A DNA stretch of 64,000 bases from Panorpa germanica (Eukaryota; Arthropoda; Insecta; Mecoptera; Panorpidae). The translations under genes and the position numbers were made by a program. Positions 49,211-58,839 of the stretch are shown one piece after another. The notes beneath the pieces were generated by a model. The model was given only the letters and a program-made list of their open reading frames with translations. It ran no database searches and was not told the DNA's origin. How positions within the stretch are numbered: the first letter of the stretch is position 1; every line of letters begins with the position of its first letter. The stretch lies in NCBI GenBank assembly GCA_963678705.1, contig OY783210.1, positions 14,447,331 through 14,511,330 on the forward strand, read 5' to 3'.

Positions 49211-49966
49211 GAGTAAGTTGCAATTACTGTCTCACGAAAAGTAATTAAAAATTCCTTCATGTTTTCTAATTTAATTATAACAAATAATATTTTGATTTAC
49301 AGATTGCAAAACGAAATTCATTTAAGATTTTGATATTTCAGGTTTGTTCTTGTGTCATCATTTGGTTGTGTTGTTTTTGTTTTGGTTTATTTCCAGACCA
49401 ACTCAACACTGAATAACATTAGTTCGACGGCGGAGTGAAAGCTAATGTTAAATGCCAGATGATGTCTTCTACATTTGATAATGCAAAAATTGTTTTATAT
49501 GAAACGGTAGACTCTATGGAGATTGTACACTGTTAAAAATTATATCTAGTAAAATAATGACAAATAATTTCTTTTTTCAGCTTTTCAGTAAAGATGTTAT
49601 TTATCAAGTAATTTATATTTAGTAAAACAATTTTGTTAAGTTCTAGGCCTATTGACTATTTACACAGATGATTAAACAGTTGTTTGGTACAAGAAAATTG
49701 CAGAGTAAGGACGCAAATTTTTTCTACAATTAAGCAGTTGCAGCATTCATTCATTACAGTGATTCCGGAGGCTCAAAAAATGTTTCTTGGCTATTTTCAT
49801 GAATTATTCATATACGGAAGCCATTTTTAAATTACGATACAGATTCATAAAACGAATACTATGCTACATTTATAATGCTACGCAAGAATATTTTTTAACA
49901 TTTGTTTTCTTGGTATTACTTTTAAAATATAATAAAAAACCGGAACAATTTAAAATGATTTCAAGC
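49211..49966. other. AT-rich spacer
   Basis: A 39-base plus-strand segment at 49310-49349, between TTTACAG and CAG|GTTTGT, is open in one frame, but the donor is weak. Nothing else was recognised. Confidence 0.3.
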
Positions 49967-50316
49967 AAAAACTTCAAGATCACTACCACAGTAGTGATAA
50001 GCAAAAGCTTTAAGATCGTGAGTATAGTAGCGACATGCAAAAGCTATAAGATCGTGACTATAGTAGCGATAAGCAAAAGCGTTAAGATCGCTCCTACAGT
50101 AGTAACAAGCAAAAGCTTTAAGATCGTGAGTATAGTAGCGACATGCAAAAGCTATAAGATCGTGACTATAGTAGCGACATGCAAAAGCTTTAAGATAGCT
50201 CCTACAGTAGTGACAAGCAAAAGCTTTAAGATCGCTACTATAATAGTGATAAGCAAAAGCGTTAAGATCGCTATTATAGTAGCGACAAGCAAAAGCTTTA
50301 ATCGCTACTATAAACG
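49967..50316 (+). repeat. 36-bp minisatellite, nine units plus a partial, open on both strands
   Basis: Nine 36-bp units (49967-50290) are followed by a partial unit. Because 36 is a multiple of three, the array is translatable as 12-residue repeats on either strand: KSFKIVSIVATC-like on plus (frame 49787-50323) and LKAFACRYYSHD-like on minus. Units fall in a three-unit higher-order order (types F-V-S, Y-V-T, F/V-A-P) that repeats twice, so the array grew by 108-bp steps. Each unit contains a near-palindrome around GCTACTATAGTAGC. Whether either frame is expressed is unknown; I favour non-coding. Confidence 0.92.
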
Positions 50317-51540
50317 ATATTAATATACATTTTGTTAGATACATGATATTAAAAAGAAGTGAAAAATATTGAAGATGACTTCAACTTCTTCGAAATGTAT
50401 TTCCCACACACAGAAATGCAGGGGATTGGATCGACTTGTAGCATCGGATTTATTGTTTCGTTATTGAATAAGTTCGTAGGATCAGGGGCGGCCTTAGCCA
50501 TTCTTCTTAGCAGATCTTTGCGAGGCCCCGGGCGGCAGAAAAATGTGAATTTCGTGTGATGATAAAGCATTGCTTTTTAATGGGAAAAAATACAGAGTCC
50601 GATTAATACTTTTCAAGCCATTGCTATGCTTTGATAGATTCTTTAATTATCTCAGTTAATAACATTGAATTTTACATTGAATTTTTGTCAATTATGAAAC
50701 AACAAATCTAAATGAGTTGTTTCTTTAACAGTGTATAAAGATGGTCCCTAGTTTCGAAAGTGCATTCAGCAGTTGAATCGTCTTCATAATAAATCACAGA
50801 ACACAAGTTGAATCAAGAGACCTGGTGGTACCACGATGAACAATCGAGCTAAACGCCGAAAGGAAAGGAGCACCACTACAGCAAAGCAGAGATTCAGAGA
50901 TCAGCAGCATAGAATCTGGGAGACATAGAGAGGAGAGTGAAGGGAGCCTTACAGCATTTATCATAAAAATCAAAGTCTACGAATAATAAATACGAAATGA
51001 AGGGGATCCGCTCAAGTGTATAGTGAACAGTGAGCATCTTCAGTTTTCACCGGAGGCAAAAACAGTGGAGCGGCCACTGACATTTACTCGTAGTGGAGCG
51101 TGGACTGATGTTAGAGAGCCCTGCCTGCACTGCGCTCTGCCTGGCAGAGACATTAAACAGTGACATTAAACGTTTTAAGATAAAAAACGAAAGAAAAATT
51201 AAATCTGAATGTTTAAGAGGACAAAGAGACTCCATTAGTGCCATTTATAGAAAGATGTTTCACAATTTTGAAAGAAGAAGATCCATACTAAAGCAAGGTA
51301 TGGTGGAATTGCGATCGAGTGAATTATTCACACATCACTAAATATATTCATAAGTATAATGGATAGTACCAGCCTTCAAACTGTATGAATTAAAATTTTG
51401 TGACATTTCGTCCACTACTTTACAAGTTACACTGGTTTTAGTGATGCTATTTTTGTAATTTTCAAAACAATTGAAAAATTACAAAGGAAAATATTATGCA
51501 TATGTTAATTAAATTTATTGCGTAGTTAGTAAGTTGGATG
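50317..51540. other. Spacer with coding-like and transposon-end patches
   Basis: 50485-50540 carries AGGGGCGGCCTTAGCC and GCGAGGCCCCGGGCGG, like the right edge of the element at 30657-31003, as a solo end. 50800-51130 is GC-richer, and 51093-51341 is open (SPACTALCLAETLNSDIKRF onward) without splice signals or recognised family. Confidence 0.35.
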
Positions 51541-51736
51541 CAAAATAATGATGCAAGATAAGAGGGAAGGAGGGAGAGATGAAGAAAGCGAAACGAGGAG
51601 GGATAAAGACTGGCAACATAAGAACTTAAAGTATTAGTTATATATAAAGCTAAATTATGTTAGAGTAAGGTTAGATGAAATGTAATGGAGATTGTAACGC
51701 CGAAAAGCGAAATCAATTATAAGAAATATAGTTTAT
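51541..51736 (+). repeat. LINE family L2 3' end, copy d
   Basis: GAAATGTAATGGAGATTGTA and the following AAGCGAAATCAATTATAAG correspond to GGAATGTAAAGGAGATTGTA and AGGCAAAACAATTAGAAG in copy c (54690-55050). It is mostly 3'UTR with a decayed Glu/Arg-rich coding end. Confidence 0.55.
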
Positions 51737-53230
51737 TAAATAGGTAACACTTATTACGTGAAAGGCACTTTACTTATTGTTAAATAAATATTAAACACAC
51801 GTAACTGCGTTTAGCGGGGATACATTGGAATCTGGGTTATTGTAAAAATACAAATATTGGTAGAATATACAAATTTCTTTTCATGAAATGAAAGTAATTT
51901 TTGTGATTTATTAAAATACATTAATTATGCAAATATTGCGATATCGATATAAACGACTATCTCCTCTGGTGAAAATTTAGTACACTAAGATCACGCAACC
52001 TGTCTGCAATTGCTAAGTGTGCTGATTTTAATATATTCATGAGAATTTCGTCATATAAATTTCACTTTCCTTATGGAACTATTATACTATAAACATTATT
52101 TTTTATTATATAATAAATGATTGAAAATAATTATGTTAACTGTGTCTTCAATCCAGGTCTGACCATGACATTAAACAGAGAAACAGAGATGCTCATTCGG
52201 GATGGGGAGTTTAGCACAGGATATTGGACACACAACACCAGGGGTTTCATCATTACAGATTTCATACAGAGTTGATCATATAATTATTGACTTTCAATTG
52301 AGCGAATCCTAACAATAAATTGTTTCAAATCAATTAATCACAATGAACAGGATGCAAGACTAGTACGTTTCGAGTAGATGTCATCCGGGATGATTGGCAT
52401 CACGTCCTAATCTCATTGAGAGCATCCGTGCCAAGTCATCAATCACCCACATCAACAAATTATTAGCTATCGACTCGCAAAACCTTGTACTCTACAACAA
52501 TGATGCATTGTCCGCCACCGAAGACTGCACTGCACAAGTGTTTTGCGCTGGTGCTTGGCTTATTGACATAAAAGACAAATAAAGAGGATTAGAGGAAAGT
52601 AAATAAATGAGTAGGCGGCTCGACCACGCTGCTTTTAGACTTTACAGGAAGATTGGAGGAAGATTACGACTTCTGAGTCATGACCAAGTTAGGGATGGAT
52701 CCAAAGGCAATGTTTTATTGTGAGATTTTATCTATAATTTTGGAGAATGATACAAAGTATGTTATAAACAATAAAGGTAGAATTTATGGAAATGTTATTG
52801 CCTGTAAACATGGCCGACTGCAGATAGGGTCAAACGGGGCACTTGACTTCGAAAGATACTTGTATAAATAAGTGAATAGAATCTGTGACAAATTTATAAT
52901 GGATAAAATAAAATGCAACTGTTTTGCATCCGGTTGATAATTGAACAGATATAAACTTAGTGTACATTTCCGGTTTTCCTGCAATTCTTCAGTTTTTGAT
53001 ATGTTGTATTTTTTCTTTTTATATTTCTTTTTACATTTCTTTTATACTGTTCCAATTATGATAGATTTAAGAAAACTGCAAATATATATTTCTATATATT
53101 AATTTCATCTTCGACACGTACAGATCGGTTAAGAGACCAGACAATATAAATATCTTCGATTGGAATTGATTATTAATAAATGAGTGTTATAGAAATATTG
53201 ACCTTTAATTGAAAGAACCCTCACAATACT
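51737..53230. repeat. AT-rich spacer with repeat G fragments (52140-52345, 53110-53230)
   Basis: 52140-52345 combines both recognised pieces of repeat G, the CTTCAATCC...GACATTAAACAG...AACAGAGATG part and the TAATTATTGACTTTCAATTG part. It is therefore the best guide to its original length (at least 200 bp). 53110-53230 matches 46320-46450. The frames at 52394-52582 and 52680-52871 are unrecognised. Confidence 0.5.
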
Positions 53231-53460
53231 CCCAATAAACATTTTGGAGTCACTTTGCCATCATATTGAAGATGCGTATGATTTTTCAGTTCAGTTTCTT
53301 ACAGTCGTTCAGATGAAATGTCTAATTTATCGGCTACAAATGGCAAAGCCACTCTACATGTCGGAATACAAATTAATATAAAGTTGCTGCGAACTATAAT
53401 TGAAGTGCAATAGTGATAGAAACGTCACAAAATAGGACACTTTACCAAATTGTTTACTGG
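53231..53460 (-). mobile_element. Family A element, copy 3 (inverted)
   Basis: Begins CCCAATAAACATTTTGGAG and ends CAAATTGTTTACTGG. It lacks a 10-base piece (TTTGTCATGA) and adjoining bases that copies 1 and 2 have. 230 bp. Confidence 0.88.
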
Positions 53461-54134
53461 TTGTTAAATAAAACACGTTAAGAAATTTGTAAATTTACCA
53501 TAATCATTCATGGCATGAACCTTTGAATATATTCATAACCCAACGCCCTAATCTCCCGTCCTCACACCCAATCAAAGCACCAGCTCAACTATCGATTTAC
53601 AAGTTACAAGTACTACTGAACCTTATATTTAAGTTTTAATTATTTAATTTATTCATAAATTATTTGAAAATTGTTTGTTTATTTACATTACCATATAATT
53701 ATCATATATTTGTTAGGTTGACGCCTTGGTGGCCACCATCACCTACATAAGCAGAATACAGTGCGTGACGTCACTGAAGCAGGTTGTTTTTTTGTCATTT
53801 AGGTGGGAACTATAAGTTGACTTATGTCATTCATATTTATTTGTTTAGTATAATTCATCATATTAACTCCAATACGTTTGTTTGATTATGTTAAATACTG
53901 GTGCGATAAGACGGTACTTGGCTATATTTTGCGGCCACGCTGTATTAAAAACATAACGCTACTTTGCGTGGTAATAAATAGACCGAGGAAGTAATAAAGT
54001 TGACACAAGGTGTCTACAAATTCCATGTATTATAGCAAAGAAATACATAATAAAGCGTCTTCACTATTGGAACATTTTGCTATTGGTCATTCACAAGAAA
54101 CCCCTTTAAAATATAAACAATGTTAGCAATGTAA
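53461..54134. other. AT-rich spacer
   Basis: Nothing recognised. Confidence 0.35.
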
Positions 54135-54368
54135 CACATGAGATTGACGCATCTATATTTAATTAGTAAAACAACAGCTCCGCAGTGCAGCAACTGTCAG
54201 ACACAAATAATAGTCCATCATCTACTAGTAACCTGCCCACAATATCTAACTTAACGAACAAAACACAACATCAGTGGTGAACTAAAGGACATGCTTTCAA
54301 ACAATACAGAAAAAAATCAAAAAGTGCTGCAATTCCTTAATAATAAAAATATAATAAACCAAATTTAA
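54135..54368 (+). pseudogene. I-clade-like LINE ORF2 C-terminal tail (family L4)
   Basis: The first frame reads HMRLTHLYLISKTTAPQCSN and CQTQIIVHHLLVTCPQYLT, then a stop. A one-base shift gives KHNISGELKDMLSNN and KVLQFLNNKNIINQI-stop. The RLTHxYL...P.C..C......HHLL..C...y block followed by LKDML and VLxFL is the typical end of I/R1-group insect LINE proteins. The upstream polymerase is absent. Confidence 0.8.
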
Positions 54369-54590
54369 TTAAAATAAATAAACTTCAGGCGAATATGACC
54401 ATGTTGTTGGAATTGGCTCAAATTCTAAAATAAAGAAAAAATAAAAAATGTTAGCAGATTTGAGAAATTTATATAAAAAACTGCTGATTATTTTAGTAAG
54501 GATGATTGAATATTTATGCGCTCCAAGTGATTGTGCAAAAACTGTTTGTAGTCTTAAAATAAATTGGACTTGCAATCAATAATGTAATAA

Positions 54591-54660
54591 TCCAGGTAGA
54601 AAATTGTCTTCCAATGCAAGTTTGTCACAACCTAATTTCAAGGTGTATTTTCTACCTGGA
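54591..54660. repeat. Short perfect hairpin
   Basis: TCCAGGTAGAAAAT (54591-54604) and its exact inverse (54647-54660) flank a 42-base loop. The whole is 70 bases, a size compatible with a small fold-back element or a precursor-like hairpin. The loop does not pair well beyond the arms, which argues against a classical microRNA precursor. Confidence 0.6.
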
Positions 54661-54689
54661 GAATCAAAATATGAATTATATTAAATATA

Positions 54690-55050
54690 AGGAAGAGGAT
54701 GATGCCAGAGTGTGTAGAAAGACAGGAGGTAAAGAAACGAGAATTATCAAAAATTAAACTAGGTAACGAGGAAAGATGAGGCAGGGATTGGGAAAAATAG
54801 GGCGAGAAAACATGCAGTACGTGAGAAGGAGGAGAAGAAATTTGAGCATATTAAAAATAGGTGTCGGGAGAAGGTGGAAAGTGAAGGAGATATTGCAATG
54901 GAAGTTTGAAGGAAGATGAGCAAAAGAGAGAAAGATGAAGATAGATTTTAATTGTAAATGAAGTTAAGGTTTGTGCATATATGAATAAATGGAATGTAAA
55001 GGAGATTGTAAAGTGGGAAGGCAAAACAATTAGAAGGAAATACATATAAA
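54690..55050 (+). pseudogene. LINE family L2 C-terminal tail and 3'UTR, copy c
   Basis: One frame reads KLGNEER, stop, GRDWEK, stop, GEKTCST. A shifted frame reads EKEEKKFEHIKNRCREKVES and EGDIAMEV-stop (near 54910). It matches RFRMGNEEKGNRYW and LEHIKFSC of copy b and EHIKNRSREKLES of copy a. The 3'UTR resembles copy d. Several stops show it is old. Confidence 0.75.
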
Positions 55051-55996
55051 ATCAGCGTTGAAATATACATAATTCTGAATAGTATATTTACGAATACCCT
55101 GTCCTTTGTTGATTTGCATATAGTTATAGTTGCTTACTAATTGTTTGCATAGATCTTATATACCTACGTGCAGTAATACGGTGCTGACATTTAATTATTT
55201 AATCAATAAGTTTTTATTAGGTAATTAATATGTAATTATTAAAAAATAATGAATGGTTTTACTTTGTTTGCATTATTTTATTTCGTTCACAGAACAATTC
55301 AAGGTTGATGTAACCCATTAATTAATCAAGTCATTCATTTTGTTATGCACTGTTTTCATAATAAGGTGATAAAACATCACAGTCATGCAAACTACAATAA
55401 TTTAAATGAGATCAAACCGGTAGACCAGAACAGCCATGCGATTCAGATAACTGCACAAACTTTTTGATGATGAAAGGCTTTTTAAATGATCAGAACTCTG
55501 AATTTGACTTAGGAAGGGATTACTGCACTTGCATTGGATTGGGTAAGGGATAACTGGATTAATGACAGATCTTTTCAAATCAGTTTTAAAGCAGGTCACA
55601 ACTTATTGCAGCCATTCTGATCATCTTTATATATACAAAAAATCAGTTTGCGTATGTTTGTGCTCGCAAAACTCGAAAAGTAGACGGTCGATTGACTTGA
55701 AATTTTGACACAACGTAGCATTCGAATACGCGCGTGTTTTTGTTTGTGTCTGTGTCTTTTATTTACTTTCCCATTAACTACTTATCAGAGTGAGCTTCAG
55801 AGAAATGTGACCAGGTTTAGTTAGTAGATTTTAATAAAGCCACGTTGCAAGATATCAGTTTTAAGTTTAAAGATTCAAAACGAATCAAAAGAAAAAGTAA
55901 AAAGTATTATTTAAGTATAACAAATATAAAAGATTAACAATAGAGTTATAAATTTTATAAAGAAAGCAAAAATTGTAATAAATATATACTTTAATG
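55051..55996. other. AT-rich spacer
   Basis: 55660-55720 (GTCGATTGACTTGAAATTTT and neighbours) resembles a diffuse repeat common in arthropods, but it has no bounded copy here. Nothing else was recognised. Confidence 0.3.
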
Positions 55997-56072
55997 TCCT
56001 CTGGATAACCGAGGTAGTTACGTCATAGACTTTAACACTCAGCTATGCTTAGGTCCGATTCCCGGATATGTA
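55997..56072 (+). repeat. tRNA-like A box / B box pair, probable SINE head
   Basis: GGATAACCGAGGTAGTTACG (A-box-like) and GGTCCGATTCCCGG (B-box-like) are spaced about 40 bases apart, as in tRNA-derived SINE promoters. The cloverleaf stems are incomplete by eye. Confidence 0.35.
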
Positions 56073-56224
56073 ATAAAAATGTATTACATGACTAGCAAAT
56101 AATGATCTCACCAAATGATAAACGAATATACGAACTATATAAATAAACAAATCTATAAAACACACAATTGTTATATTACAATTAATGCGAAATATCATCT
56201 ACCTGTTGAAATCGAAATACAAAT

Positions 56225-56506
56225 GTTATGTCCCGTAGCCGAGGGAGATAGCTGGCGCAGTCGGTAGGATCCTAAAAGTTCTCTTTAGTTCCTCTTCAAC
56301 CTCAGTTACTATTGAGTTCTCACTCTTCAATTAATAAAGTATTAACTACAATAAAGTATTTTTACTTAAGCAATTAAATTAATTAAGAATTTTGTACTAG
56401 TGCATCGTAGACAACTCATTGTAAAACCACATATAAATTATAAATAAAATATAGTGTTAAATAAAAAATTATATTTTTGTTATCTCCCTCGGCTACGGGA
56501 CATAAC
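56225..56506. mobile_element. Short TIR element (TGTCCCGTAGCCGAGG type)
   Basis: The left arm GTTATGTCCCGTAGCCGAGG (56225 onward) and the inverse right arm match at 27 of 28 bases. Counting the TIR from TGTCCC, a TA flanks each end, compatible with a TA-targeting family. Non-coding, 282 bp. The bases just inside the left arm (AGCTGGCGCAGTCGGTAGG) look like a tRNA A box, which may mean a SINE head was captured. Confidence 0.82.
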
Positions 56507-56588
56507 TTATATATACTTTTTAATTAAGCACTACTCTAAATAATATAAATTAGTTATAAATGTTCCGCTCCCCGAAAATATTACTTAC
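56507..56588. other. AT-rich spacer
   Basis: Nothing recognised. Confidence 0.35.
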
Positions 56589-56622
56589 GTCTTAGCGAGA
56601 TTTGACACTATGTCCTTACATA
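56589..56622 (-). CDS. Candidate 34-base internal exon
   Basis: Minus strand: acceptor TATTGATATTTTATAG and consensus donor AAGAC|GTAAGT bound 34 bases. One frame stays open: two bases completing a codon, then CKDIVSNLAK, then AC. So the exon runs from intron phase 1 to phase 2. Joined to the next candidate downstream on the minus strand (43523-43566), the split codon AC|A gives Thr and the frame continues TEKLATIIF. Protein not recognised. Small exons with moderate acceptors occur by chance, so the phase match is supportive but not proof. Confidence 0.32.
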
Positions 56623-56967
56623 CTATAAAATATCAATATAAACAATATTTCATGCATTTCTGTATACATTTGTTTCTTTCTTAAATGAAGACACGGTTAT
56701 TAGGCATATTATTTCTCCGGAAATATAAAATATGAACACCATCCTGGATTCTGGATGGAACACTCAGGATAATTACAACAACGTGGAGCTTGTGGAGTAG
56801 TCGAACTTGAATGGTATTTCATTCTACATTTTACATGTCTAGACTTGTATATATAGACTAGGTAAAATAATTGACAATCTGCCAAATTACTTCACAACTT
56901 TTGAATTCATTGGACTGATAGAACTGTGCAGGACGAGTCGACTGTGTCAATAACCACAGCTCACAAC

Positions 56968-57469
56968 CAGTAGCGGATTAAGGTGGCCCCTTGTCATAGA
57001 AGATTGTCAACAATCAAGATACTAATACCGGTTACAGAGATACAGTTCAATAAAACACGAACAAAAATTTGTTTTTCTGAACAAAAACACCAATGTTCAC
57101 ACCAAAGAGATAGTTCTTAAAACATTTTTGTCTTTTGATGCTGTTTTAGTAAACAAAACACATTCCCATATGGAATCTGTAAGATCAAAGGAAAACACGT
57201 TTGTTGTTGTTTTTTAGTCTGTTTGGTTTGAACACGCTATTTTGTTTTGTGTGAACATTTACGCTTGTCAGTTGTTGTTTATCATGTTTATAATTTCTAT
57301 GGGAGACACAGAAAAACATTAAAAACTCTGTGTGAACAGTTTGTTTTCGAAAAACGGAACTGTTTTAAAATAAAACAATACATGATTTTGTCTTGTTTTT
57401 TGACAACAAAACTGTTTTCAAAACTGTCTCTCTGGTGTGAAACCGCAAACATACTTAAATACGCCACTG
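56968..57469. mobile_element. hAT-type element split by a family C insertion
   Basis: The left end CAGTAGCGGATTAAGG and the inverse of the right end CAGTGGCGTATTTAAG are diverged hAT-like TIRs, like the CAGTGGCG ends of the element at 16261. The flanking 8-mers CTCACAAC and TTTCCAAC agree at 5 of 8 positions, a decayed target duplication at best. About 60 bases on the left and 23 on the right belong to this element. The middle (57026-57446) is a family-C copy. Confidence 0.6.
57026..57446 (-). mobile_element. Family C element, copy 5 (inverted, nested)
   Basis: The interior is the inverse of copy 3, for example AACACCAATGTTCACACCAA and ACTGTCTCTCTGGTGTGAAA at the right end. The left end is decayed (CCGGTTACAGAGATACAGTT, with the CACACCAG part deleted). 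It sits inside the hAT-type element 56968-57469, so family C moved after that element inserted. Confidence 0.82.
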
Positions 57470-58561
57470 TTTCCAACGACAGAGAACCAGTAGTGCTTAC
57501 TGCTCCTAGCTTTCAAGCAACAAAAACAAGATTAACCTAATTAGTTTTGTAAATTGAGTTTTACGAGACCGTGAGGCGCGTCTATGTCGTCGTCGTTGCG
57601 TTATGTACGCACACACACACGACGACGACCACTTTCAATTGAATTCAGACACTCGATGAATGCCCAGCCCACAGATGAACGTTAGCAGTGTGTTACATTC
57701 AGCGTGACAATAAATTATCAGACGACTGGATTACGAAACTGTTGGCAGACTTACAAAGATGCTAAAGCTACAAAGATACACACGCAGATATTATTACAGC
57801 TAAATCTGAACTGGTTAGAAGACTTGCATAGCTGTCGGCTGTATTTTAATGAAAACATATAATTATAAAAATTTAAGTTTGTGGGATCAGCGAATATATA
57901 AAATAAGATTGAATCGTAATGTCTTTTAGAAGATATATCAGGTTTATTATGAGGTGAGGTAAGAAGTTTGAGGCTTGGTGAGGTTTCAAAGAAAGTGTAT
58001 GCAGATCTGTACGGCTCGCATCAAACGCGTTGGATTTATTGTATAAAACGCAGACGGGAAGAGAAGCGGAGGCAAACTACTGTGACAAGAATATTGACTA
58101 TTCAAATTGTTGTTTTTAATAACAAACCCCTTCCCCCTCCCTTAATGTTATTGTTAACACATCTTAATAAAATGTCTAGTTTTATATTGTAATCGAATTT
58201 TAGAAAATAATTAATTTGGAAATCGAATTTTAGATTAGATGTGATCAAGAAGCTTATAACTCCAACCACCTCCTCGTCACATCATGTCACACTTTAGTTA
58301 AAATACTCTTTTAAATGAGATGTATAGTCTATACTTGGAGTATATGTATAATATAATAAAATCACTTGCACAGAAAATTAATTACAATTAAAATTTAATT
58401 TGTTGAATATTTTAAATAAAGTTTGAGTTTCTAGCTGCTCCTATAGAGGTTAGTGGCTGTTGTACCTTAGGTGCACTCGTACACTCTTCACAACGCATGT
58501 AGCTGCTTAATATAACTACTATCGAATATGCGATACATCGCCTAGCGCGTGAGACAGAAGA
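57470..58561. other. Spacer
   Basis: 57565-57635 has an (AC)n-GACGACGACG run that pairs with GTCGTCGTCGTTGCG just upstream. 57968-58192 is open but unrecognised. The rest is AT-rich. Confidence 0.35.
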
Positions 58562-58839
58562 TACTCAGTGCAAACTACATGAAGAACCTGGCGTTGACCG
58601 TGCTCCGCATATATGACGCATCAGAATCTTCCCGAACCGAATAAGAATACAACTGTGCTGTTAGCGACAGAACGCACGTGTATACGAGTGACAGAACACA
58701 CACGGCAGGAACAAAACTAAACTGATTTGAAATTGGTTTTGAGCACTGTGTTTCATGGTCGCAGGGCAATTACGTTGCATACTTTTGATGGTGACGGTCA
58801 TGAGCAAAGATGTGCAAAATTCTATAGAGTCACGAAACA
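58562..58839 (+). mobile_element. Family D element, copy 2, TIRs lost
   Basis: CTCAGTGCAAACTAC, CCGAACCGAATAAGAAT, ACACACGGCAGGAAC and TATAGAGTCACGAAACA follow the order of copy 1. The outer TCTAAGGCCG ends and the TTTTCG-rich right part are missing. Confidence 0.8.
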
